Shown: in pieces, positions 6,066 to 12,293 of the stretch
Numbering within the stretch: position 1 is the stretch's first letter
Layout of the letters: every line of letters begins with the position of its first letter
Source: Pseudomonadota bacterium
Lineage (GTDB): Bacteria > Pseudomonadota > Gammaproteobacteria > Steroidobacterales > Steroidobacteraceae
Assembly (NCBI GenBank): GCA_003242495.1
Contig: QGUO01000050.1
Location: 1 to 13,179 of the forward strand
Length of the DNA stretch: 13,179 bases
Reading direction: 5' to 3'
The notes under the pieces: model-generated
Told to the model about the DNA's origin: nothing
What the model saw: only the letters and a program-made list of their open reading frames with translations
Databases searched by the model: none
Program-made: the position numbers and the translations under genes

Positions 6066-6069
6066 ATGA
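5953..6069 (+). CDS. Possible small ORF (38 codons) coupled to the next glycosyltransferase
   Basis: ATG 5953 opens a frame ending at TGA 6067-6069, which overlaps the glycosyltransferase ATG at 6066 in an ATGA arrangement. A purine-rich GAGGG (5944-5948) lies four bases upstream. The predicted 38-residue peptide is charged (starting MGLEERCDERPADLR), with no membrane segment or known motif. The palindrome GCCCCATGGGGC covers its start codon. It could be a leader peptide whose translation feeds the glycosyltransferase gene, which lacks its own Shine-Dalgarno. It could equally be chance, as the frame stays open for some distance upstream of the ATG in this GC-rich DNA. Confidence 0.22.
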   Translation: MGLEERCDERPADLRSPLQNMNERLSDAPRGRGSWMPR

Positions 6070-7214
6070 AGTCCATTCTGGTCCTGTTCCATTGCGCATC
6101 CAACACGGGATACGCCATCGCCACCTTGGAGAAGGTCTTCTTCGAGATGGCCCGGGCCCTGGTCGGAGGTGATGAGGCGAGGATTCACTTCGGCTATCCA
6201 TCCATGGCGCGTGGCCCTTCGCCCGCCATGCCGGACGATTTTCGCCAGTACCTGGTGCTCGACACCCGCTCCAAAGACCCGGACCACCGCCGGCAGGTGC
6301 ACGACTATTTGCGGCGTCACGAGATCGACACGATCTTCGGGTTCGATCAGCCGGTGAGCATGCCCATGTATCGCCACTTGCGGCGGGCGGGAATCGAACG
6401 CTTCGTGTCGTACTGGGGTGCGCCGATGAGCTCCGTGTTCGGACCGATCAAACGCTCGCTCAAGCGCCTCGAGGTCGCGCTGCGACGTCATGGCCCGGAT
6501 CACTATATCTTCGAGTCGTACGGCATGGCGGAAACGGCGATCCGCGGCCGCGGAATTCCCCGCCGCAAGGTGAGCGTCGTGCACCTCGGTGTCGACACGG
6601 AGGTGTTTCGTCCCGACCCTGCAGACGCGGATTACCCCTTCCGGGAACTGGGCATCTGTCGTTCGCGGAAGATCTTCTTCTTCTCGGGTCACATGGAACC
6701 ACGCAAGGGCGTCAGGACGATCATGCGTGCGGCCCGGATCCTGGCCGAGCGGCGCCGGCAGGCGGATTGGCACATGCTGCTTCTCGGGAACGCGCCGGGC
6801 GAGGAGAGACGCCTGCTGGCGGAGCTGGGTGGCAACAAGAAGGCACGCGAGCACGTCACCTTCGGTGGTTATCGCCACGATCTGGCGCGCATCCACCGCG
6901 GCTGCTATGCGGGCATCATTGCGTCCACCGGCTGGGATTCGTTGACGATGTCATCGATCGAGATGCAGTCGAGCGGGCTGCCATTGCTGCTCTCGAACCT
7001 GCCTGGCCTCAACGAGGCCATCGAGGATGGAGTCTCGGGGCTGCTGTTCCCGCCGGGAGATGCCCTGGCGCTGGCGAATACGATCGAACGGCTCCTCGAC
7101 GACCCGGCCCTGCGCGAGCGGCTCGCGCAGGGCGCGCGGCAGAGGGTCGAGAGCCGGTTCACGAAAGAGATCCAGCATCACAGGCTCGTCGAGCTCATGC
7201 GCCGTCTGACTTGA
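6066..7214 (+). CDS. Family 4 (GT-B) glycosyltransferase
   Basis: A 382-residue cytoplasmic GT-B enzyme. The N-terminal acceptor domain begins MKSILVLFHCASNTGYAI. The C-terminal donor domain starts near 201 (RKIFFFSGHMEPRKGVRTI), continues with VTFGGYRHDL (264-273) and the nucleotide-sugar site around 291-331 (SSIEMQSSGLPLLLSNLPG, then EAIEDGVSGLLFPPGD). In the usual E-x7-E pair of this family the first position is Asp291 and the second Glu299, a conservative change. It probably adds one sugar to the lipid-linked repeat unit; linkage and sugar cannot be read. ATG 6066 is chosen over GTG 6054 because the first beta-strand starts at once after it; neither has a clear ribosome-binding site. The gene stands alone on its strand and its last 20 bases overlap the 3' end of the convergent polymerase gene (7195-8625). 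Confidence 0.93.
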   Translation: MKSILVLFHCASNTGYAIATLEKVFFEMARALVGGDEARIHFGYPSMARGPSPAMPDDFRQYLVLDTRSKDPDHRRQVHDYLRRHEIDTIFGFDQPVSMPMYRHLRRAGIERFVSYWGAPMSSVFGPIKRSLKRLEVALRRHGPDHYIFESYGMAETAIRGRGIPRRKVSVVHLGVDTEVFRPDPADADYPFRELGICRSRKIFFFSGHMEPRKGVRTIMRAARILAERRRQADWHMLLLGNAPGEERRLLAELGGNKKAREHVTFGGYRHDLARIHRGCYAGIIASTGWDSLTMSSIEMQSSGLPLLLSNLPGLNEAIEDGVSGLLFPPGDALALANTIERLLDDPALRERLAQGARQRVESRFTKEIQHHRLVELMRRLT

Positions 7215-8625
7215 CGGAGGCGCCGGGACGACGAATCAGGCTGCGTGGAAGTCCCGGGCGCACCGGCGCGGCGCTCGCCGGCGCCGCGCTGGATGCCGGG
7301 GCCGTGGCGGCGAGCGGCTCCCGCAGTACGATGTTCTTCGTGGCGATGATGAAGGCCAGCAGCACCCACATGAAGGGGTAGTAACCAATGGTGACGAACT
7401 GGCCGGCGATGAGAAAGCCGATGAATGCGGCGTCGTAGCCAAGGCTGACGCCGTAAATCCAATGATCGGGGCGGTCCTTGAGACGCCTGCGGATCTGCCG
7501 GGTGGCGCGAAAGCCGGCGAGGATGAGCAGGCCGTAGACGGTCAAGCCGAGGAATCCGGCATCGGTCCCGACCTGGACGAAAATGTTGTGCGGCAGCTGT
7601 GCCGAGCCGAACAGGACGTCCTCGGGGTGGTGCTGGGCATAGTAGGGTGCGAAATTGAAAAAGCCCACGCCGAGCAGCGGATGCTCCTGGATCATGGTGA
7701 GCCCGTGTTTCCAGTAGAGCAGGCGCTGCTGACTGGTTTCGTCGGAGCCCATGTCGCGGAACCGGTTCATCTGTTCCTCGGGGAGGTAGGCGATGGCTGC
7801 GGCCACGGCAAGCGCCGCGACCACCAGCACCCTGAACGAGAGTCGACCTTTCAGGAGCGTGTGATAGGCCTGGAAGCCCATTGCGAGCTGACTTCCCCGA
7901 GAGCTGGCGCCGAGCACGGTCATGAAGGCGGTCGCCGGCATGGCCATGAGGAACCAGAACTTGAGTCGGGACAGCCACGGCCGCAGGCAGATGGCCAGCC
8001 GATAGGCGATCGGCATGAACATGAGCATCTGTACCGACAGCTCGCCGGAGTTCTGGAACGGCCCCTCGGGTCCCATGAGGCCCCAGTTCTCGAACGAAAA
8101 GCCGCGCATGGCCCAGGTGCGTGCGCCGTGCTGGGACAGCTTGAAGCTCGCCAGCAAGAACAGCAGCAGGAACAGGAACAGCCGTTTCTCGCTGTTGATG
8201 ATGTTGACGATCAGGAAATAGACGAGGAACCACACGAAGAAATCCATGAAATGGTTCCACGCATGATCCGGCCAGTAAGCGTTGGCGCATGCGAGCACCA
8301 CGACGAGCAAATAGCACACCATCCAGACATGGGTGCCGTCGCTGACCCACTTTTGACGCTGGTCGAGCAGCCACGCGCCGATCGCCAGCCCGACGAACAG
8401 TTTTCCCCATGGCAGGATGTCGATGGCCGGGACGATGCTTTGCGGCCGGACATACTCGACGAACAGATAGCCGCACGCCGCCCAGAACGAAAGGTGTTCC
8501 TTGCGGAAATAATTCCACATCGGCAGCAGTCTGAGCGCGAAGAAGTCCGCCATCGGGTGCGCGTCCAGGGAGGGGTCGCGCGCAGGGGCGGCGCCACGCA
8601 ATGGTCGGGTGCGCGCGCGGTTCAT
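7195..8625 (-). CDS. O-antigen polymerase/ligase (Wzy/WaaL-type) membrane protein
   Basis: A 476-residue polytopic inner-membrane protein. About ten or more hydrophobic segments are visible, for example around 46-60, 76-88, 100-117, 130-143, 148-162, 200-214, 222-238, 264-281, 358-372 and 401-430. The Wzy_C-type signature is present: an ASSRGS block (240-245), then YWKHGLTMIQEHPLLGVGFF in the large periplasmic loop (304-323), followed by LPHNIFVQVGTDAGFLG (344-360). Members polymerise lipid-linked repeat units or join glycans to an acceptor; the two activities cannot be told apart from sequence. The last 40 or so residues are Ala/Pro/Arg-rich, probably a disordered cytoplasmic tail. ATG 8625 is supported by GAGGAG five bases upstream and by the ATGA overlap with the preceding glycosyltransferase stop. 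It is last in the operon 10732-7195, and its 3' end overlaps the convergent gene. Confidence 0.93.
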   Translation of the reverse strand: MNRARTRPLRGAAPARDPSLDAHPMADFFALRLLPMWNYFRKEHLSFWAACGYLFVEYVRPQSIVPAIDILPWGKLFVGLAIGAWLLDQRQKWVSDGTHVWMVCYLLVVVLACANAYWPDHAWNHFMDFFVWFLVYFLIVNIINSEKRLFLFLLLFLLASFKLSQHGARTWAMRGFSFENWGLMGPEGPFQNSGELSVQMLMFMPIAYRLAICLRPWLSRLKFWFLMAMPATAFMTVLGASSRGSQLAMGFQAYHTLLKGRLSFRVLVVAALAVAAAIAYLPEEQMNRFRDMGSDETSQQRLLYWKHGLTMIQEHPLLGVGFFNFAPYYAQHHPEDVLFGSAQLPHNIFVQVGTDAGFLGLTVYGLLILAGFRATRQIRRRLKDRPDHWIYGVSLGYDAAFIGFLIAGQFVTIGYYPFMWVLLAFIIATKNIVLREPLAATAPASSAAPASAAPVRPGLPRSLIRRPGASVKSDGA

Positions 8626-9632
8626 GGACGCTCCTCGCAAAGCATTGCTATGTGCCGCGCGATGTCCGCGACCATGCGTTCGTTTCCGCCGAGAGACAGG
8701 GCGAACGCCTGGCCGGCCCGGCCCAGCTCGCGGCGGCGATGGTCATCCTGCCACAAGTCGCGAATCGCGGAGCGCAGCGCCGCGACATCGCCCGGCGGGA
8801 CCAGCACCGCGAGGCGCTCGTCGATGATGCCCTCGGTGGATGTCCCGCGGGTCACGATGACCGGCTTGCCGAGCGCCATGGCTTCCAGATAGACGCTGAT
8901 GCCCGCGGGTTGCAGCGTGTCAGGCAGGATGGGCACCACCACCAGGCGCGCCCGGGCGATGATCTCGTTGAACCTGAGCGGATCGTCCACGTCGTGCAAC
9001 CGGCGTACGTGAGGTCCCATGAGCGACGCGTCGAGGCGGGCGTTGTGCGCCCGCGCCGCGTGTTCCGAGAGCACGATCACCGTGGAGTATCCGAGCGGTG
9101 CGACGGCCTGCAGCAGGGTGTCGAAGTCGCGATGCGAGGCGCCGCAGCTCACGATGTAGTCGCCGTCGGTGGGCGAGAGTCGATCGATGAAGCGCAGGTT
9201 GTTCGCCTTGAAGGGTATGTAACGGCAGCGTTGGGCCGCGATGCCGAAATAGCGCTGGTACCCGCGGGTGTCCTTGTGGATGAGCAGGAACATGTCGACC
9301 GTCTTCAGGATGATGGCCTTGAGCCACGCCAGCAGGCGCTCTCGGGGATTGGCCGGACGGCGCAGGATCAGGTCGAAGACGGCGACGCGAAATTTGCGCC
9401 GCAGCAGGACCTTGAGACAGAACAGCCGTGCGAGTTCGGCGGTCGTCGGGTTGGCGGCGAACACGACCCTCAGGCCGCGCGTGGACAGCAGCCTGCCCGC
9501 CGACAGGGTTCCCACATGCAGGGACCGATAGCCGTTCACCGCGATCGTGCCGAAGTGGATCTTGGCGACGATGACCGGCAGCATCGGGTCCGCTGCGCGC
9601 TCCGTCGCGGGGTGCTCGCTGGTGGTGGCCAT
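8622..9632 (-). CDS. Family 4 (GT-B) glycosyltransferase
   Basis: A 336-residue glycosyltransferase. The N-terminal domain begins with a short polar stretch, then LPVIVAKIHFGTIAVNGYRS (about 18-37). The C-terminal donor-binding domain has ARLVVVPILPDTLQPAGISV (228-247), YLEAMALGKPVIVTRGTSTE (248-267) and LAVLVPPGDVAAL (274-286), matching the glycosyl transferases group 1 pattern. Only the second acidic residue of the usual E-x7-E pair (Glu250) is seen; Pro stands in the first position. Basic and hydrophobic residues near 75-125 may let it rest on the membrane. It is the middle gene of the minus-strand operon. It begins 5 bp after the dehydrogenase stop if ATG 9632 is used; a TTG at 9641 overlapping that stop is the alternative and would add three residues. 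Its stop overlaps the next start as ATGA (8625-8622). The sugar and linkage are unknown. Confidence 0.9.
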   Translation of the reverse strand: MATTSEHPATERAADPMLPVIVAKIHFGTIAVNGYRSLHVGTLSAGRLLSTRGLRVVFAANPTTAELARLFCLKVLLRRKFRVAVFDLILRRPANPRERLLAWLKAIILKTVDMFLLIHKDTRGYQRYFGIAAQRCRYIPFKANNLRFIDRLSPTDGDYIVSCGASHRDFDTLLQAVAPLGYSTVIVLSEHAARAHNARLDASLMGPHVRRLHDVDDPLRFNEIIARARLVVVPILPDTLQPAGISVYLEAMALGKPVIVTRGTSTEGIIDERLAVLVPPGDVAALRSAIRDLWQDDHRRRELGRAGQAFALSLGGNERMVADIARHIAMLCEERP

Positions 9633-9637
9633 GCGCG

Positions 9638-10732
9638 TCAATAGCCCGCGGCGAGGTCGATTCGGTTCTGCAAGTCCGCACCCTGGCGGTATCGCTGCAG
9701 GTTATCCAGGAAGTCGTCGAACAACTCCTGGGCGGAGTTGCGTGACTCGCTCGAGCTGTAGCCGGTGAACACGAGGTTGTCGAGCCCGTAGAAGGGATGC
9801 TTCAGAGGCGGCGCGAAGGTGGGGCGGCCGGTCAGCGGATCTTCGATGACGTCCACGTAGGCGCGTCGCAGGTGGCGCTTGCGCAATGCATCAACCAGGG
9901 CCTTCTCGGCCACCGTGTCGCCACGGCCGACATTGATCAGCGTCGCACCTGGCTTCATCGCCGCCAGCTGGCGCGCGCCGATCAACCCCCGGGTTGCCGG
10001 GGTGGAAGGCAACGCCAGAACCAGAATGTCGACCGCTTGCAGCAACGCCATGAGGTCGGAGGTCAGACGGACACCTGGCATGGCGGCCGCGTGCTCCATG
10101 TTGCGAACATAGGCATCGACCTGGATGCCGTTGCTGCGAGCCAGTGCGGCAACCGCTCTGCCGATGGCGCCGAATCCCACGATGCCGAGGCGCAGCTCCG
10201 ACAGCTCCCGGGAGGCCATGAACCGCGCTCGATGGCGCCGGGTGGCCTCGGCATGCTCGAGGACGTTCTTGGCATCGGCGAAGACCAGTGCCAGGGTGAA
10301 TTCGGCGATGCGTCGAGCATGCACCGAGCGGGGCGATGTGAGCTGGATCCCGCGTGCGGCGAGCGTCGGGAGGTCGAAATGATCGACCCCGGTCACCATG
10401 GAATGAATCCAGCGCAGATCCGGCAGAGCGTTCAGGAGCCGTGCGACCAGCCGTGCATCGAAGGCCCAGGTCGCCACGAGCACCTCGGGGCCAGGGACCT
10501 CTGGGCCCAGGGGTGTGCCATCGATGCTCAGCGACACACGGGATGCTTCGAGCGCACCCCGCACACGCTCATAGGCCGTGTAAGGCAGTACCCGTTTGGC
10601 GGTGGCCGCGGACAGCTTCATGAGCAGCGGCCGGCGGTGATCGATCTCGAGCAGCCATAACTCGATTCCCGCAATGGCGCGCAGGCGCTCGAGATGCTGC
10701 GGAGCGAGATGATTGGGAACCAGCAGTTTCAT
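9638..10732 (-). CDS. D-2-hydroxyacid dehydrogenase-like NAD(P)-binding protein with altered active site
   Basis: A 364-residue member of the D-isomer-specific 2-hydroxyacid dehydrogenase family, which interconverts 2-keto acids and D-2-hydroxyacids. The Rossmann motif GFGAIG (186-191) follows RLGIV. Upstream is DLRWIHSMVTGVDHF (105-119), matching the substrate-side strand. The catalytic Arg is likely R270 in LINVGRGDTV. The acid normally near DVxxxE is uncertain because the segment reads DVIEDPL (294-300), one residue short. The catalytic His normally in 'TPH' is replaced by Tyr325 (TGY, 323-325). The enzyme may have another chemistry, reduced activity or only a binding role. ATG 10732 starts the first beta-strand (MKLLVPN); no strong ribosome-binding site is seen. 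It is first in the minus-strand operon, an unusual partner for a glycosyltransferase and a polymerase. Confidence 0.88.
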   Translation of the reverse strand: MKLLVPNHLAPQHLERLRAIAGIELWLLEIDHRRPLLMKLSAATAKRVLPYTAYERVRGALEASRVSLSIDGTPLGPEVPGPEVLVATWAFDARLVARLLNALPDLRWIHSMVTGVDHFDLPTLAARGIQLTSPRSVHARRIAEFTLALVFADAKNVLEHAEATRRHRARFMASRELSELRLGIVGFGAIGRAVAALARSNGIQVDAYVRNMEHAAAMPGVRLTSDLMALLQAVDILVLALPSTPATRGLIGARQLAAMKPGATLINVGRGDTVAEKALVDALRKRHLRRAYVDVIEDPLTGRPTFAPPLKHPFYGLDNLVFTGYSSSESRNSAQELFDDFLDNLQRYRQGADLQNRIDLAAGY

Positions 10733-10751
10733 GCGTTGGTATGCCCCGCGC

Positions 10752-10781
10752 CTTGCGCAAGACCGGATGGGAACCGGATGG
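10752..10781. promoter_or_regulatory. Operator-like cluster: palindrome plus 11-bp-period direct repeat
   Basis: CTTGCGCAAG (10752-10761) is a perfect 10-bp palindrome. It directly abuts ACCGGATGG (10762-10770), repeated exactly at 10773-10781, so the repeats lie on the same face of the helix. The cluster starts 20 bp upstream of the dehydrogenase ATG and lies about 40 bp from the TATACTAT core. This is where a repressor or activator of the minus-strand operon could bind; no regulator can be named. Confidence 0.35.
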
Positions 10782-10822
10782 ATGCAAGTTCCGGAGCGAT
10801 GTTTCTGACGCGTTGAGAACGC

Positions 10823-10830
10823 TATACTAT
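10823..10830. promoter_or_regulatory. Candidate -10 core, readable in both directions
   Basis: TATACT (10823-10828) on the plus strand matches the -10 consensus at five of six bases. On the minus strand the same patch reads TATAGC, with TTGCGT 15 bp upstream as a poor -35. The plus-strand -35 region is also weak. It is the only AT-rich site in the gap, so it is the best candidate for either or both divergent promoters. A plus-strand transcript would have a leader of roughly 290 bases. Confidence 0.35.
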
Positions 10831-10857
10831 CCGCGTTGGAGACGCAAAGCGACGACC

Positions 10858-10884
10858 GTCGGCAGCCGTGCACGGGCTGCCGGC
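10858..10884. repeat. Hairpin in the long leader of the ATP-grasp gene
   Basis: GTCGGCAGCC (10858-10867) pairs with GGCTGCCGGC (10875-10884), with one G-T pair, around a 7-base loop. It sits about 30 bp downstream of the candidate -10. No T-tract follows. It could be a leader structure or a stop for stray transcription. Confidence 0.4.
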
Positions 10885-11126
10885 ATGGCGCGTCCGCCCG
10901 GCGGCCATCCGGCTGCGATCCGGGATATGCGACCAGCTTGGCAGATGGGGAGCGCGCGGTCTGGCAGGCTATTCCAAGCGCAAGCGTCCAAGCCCGCGTC
11001 GGGGCCGGGCGAGTCCTTCCAGGCAAGCACATCATTTCGTGACATGCGTGTGACGCCACCGCAGATCGATGCTGCCGCGGTCGAGGCAGGATGCGGTGCG
11101 CTGCGCGCGGAGCATCCAGAAATCCC

Positions 11127-12293
11127 ATGAAAATACTTGCTCTCGATCCTGGCTGGGATCACACGCCCTATCTCGTTGCAGAGCTCGCCAAGGCCGGTAT
11201 CGAGGTCGTGCTGGCCACGACGTTGCCCGAAGAACGCTACTTCCTGCAACGCTATTGCAAACAGCTGCCCGCGCCCTGGGCAGCAGGCAGTCACGACTTC
11301 TATGCGCGGCTGTTGCGCGATCAGCAGGCAGACCTGGTTCTGCCGCTCAGCGAAGAGATCATGGAGGTCATCTGGCAACTGCCGGAAAATCTTACACAGC
11401 GGGTGTTCCCGCAGACGACGCCTTTGCAAAGGACCCTGCTGGGCGATCGAACGCAGATGTACGCCTTCATCGAAGCGCAGGGTGTGCCGATCCCCAGAAT
11501 GATGGCGCTGGGTGATCGGGACGAGGTGCCCGCTGCCCTGGAAGCGCTCGGCAGCCCCATGGTGCTGCGGGGCACACAGGGCCTGGCGGGATTGCAGGTC
11601 ATGATCGTTCGCGACGTGCATGAGGCGCAGAGGGCTTACGATGACCTGGTGCCGCGCTCGCCCGGGCCGCCGTTCGCGCAGGCGTTCGCCATGGGACGGC
11701 GCTGCCTGATCGGCGGGCTGTTCGACCGCGGACAGGCTCTGCAGTTGTTCTCGCAAACCACGGTGGAGTCCTTGCGGCCGCCCACCGGGCCCTCGATCCG
11801 GGTGCGCTCGCTGCGCGATCCGAAGCTGGAGCGTTACGCCGAGCGCATTTTTGCCGCGCTCGAATGGGACGGGCTCGCCTGCGCGGAGTTCATCCAGGAC
11901 AGTCAAGGCGACTACAGATTCCTGGAGATCAATCCGCGTCCCTGGGCAGCCATCTACGCGGCACACAACTGTGGCGTGCCGCTGCTGCGCACGTTTGCCG
12001 CCTATTTGCGCGGCGAGCGCGCGCCACGCAGGATCGAGTTCCCGGACGGCAAGGAAGTGGTGCTGTTTCCGCAGTTCATCTCGGCCAGGTTGGCGGCCGG
12101 TGAGTTTGGTCGCCTGCGCGATGTCGGGTCCTACCTGCGGTCGCTGCGAGGCGCCCCATGGAGCAGACCCATGCTCGTCCTGCACATGCTGCGCCGGGCC
12201 ATGTGGTCCAGACGGGATCCCGAATCGGCGGAGGAGACACCGCCGACGGACGAACTGGCCGCGCCCTGTGAGCGGGTGAATGAGCCGTCTTGA
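11127..12293 (+). CDS. ATP-grasp superfamily ligase
   Basis: A 388-residue protein with the ATP-grasp layout: a Rossmann-like N-terminal domain (MKILALDPGWDHTPYLVAEL), a central lid domain entered by RTQMYAFIEAQGVPIPR (108-124), and a C-terminal half ending in the metal-binding FLEINPRPWAA motif (265-275, Glu267 and Asn269). These enzymes join a carboxylate, activated as acyl phosphate, to an amine or other nucleophile. This one belongs to the carbamoyl-phosphate synthase-like, single-chain ATP-grasp group often found in polysaccharide or peptide modification loci; its substrate is unknown. The Lys expected in the nucleotide-binding 'vvlKp' strand appears as Arg148 (PMVLRG). ATG 11127 is set by the first beta-strand; a GGAG lies 14 bases upstream, farther than ideal. 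The 3' end overlaps the aminotransferase gene by 14 bp, implying coupled expression. A charged tail (about 361-388) is probably flexible. Confidence 0.88.
   Translation: MKILALDPGWDHTPYLVAELAKAGIEVVLATTLPEERYFLQRYCKQLPAPWAAGSHDFYARLLRDQQADLVLPLSEEIMEVIWQLPENLTQRVFPQTTPLQRTLLGDRTQMYAFIEAQGVPIPRMMALGDRDEVPAALEALGSPMVLRGTQGLAGLQVMIVRDVHEAQRAYDDLVPRSPGPPFAQAFAMGRRCLIGGLFDRGQALQLFSQTTVESLRPPTGPSIRVRSLRDPKLERYAERIFAALEWDGLACAEFIQDSQGDYRFLEINPRPWAAIYAAHNCGVPLLRTFAAYLRGERAPRRIEFPDGKEVVLFPQFISARLAAGEFGRLRDVGSYLRSLRGAPWSRPMLVLHMLRRAMWSRRDPESAEETPPTDELAAPCERVNEPS

Larger units (their letters stand above)
10733..11126. other. Divergent intergenic region upstream of the dehydrogenase operon and the ATP-grasp gene
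   Basis: This 394-bp region should hold promoters for both directions. It contains the palindrome CTTGCGCAAG (10752-10761), two copies of ACCGGATGG one helical turn apart (10762-10770 and 10773-10781), the only AT-rich core TATACTAT (10823-10830), and a hairpin at 10858-10884. A 129-codon plus-strand frame (10741-11130) crosses it, but its codon use is unlike the neighbours (many codons ending in A or T) and it has no motif, so it is not called as a gene. Nothing is recognised in 10885-11126. Confidence 0.6.

Noticed and set aside
7462..8892. Plus-strand open frame of 476 codons opposite the polymerase and glycosyltransferase genes
   Set aside because: The minus-strand frame shows clear Wzy/WaaL membrane topology and motifs; the plus frame is a hydrophilic His/Glu/Gln-rich shadow.
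10741..11130. 129-codon plus-strand frame ending in an ATGA overlap with the ATP-grasp start
   Set aside because: Third-position use is far less GC-biased than in true genes here, there is no motif, and it spans the candidate promoter and hairpin.
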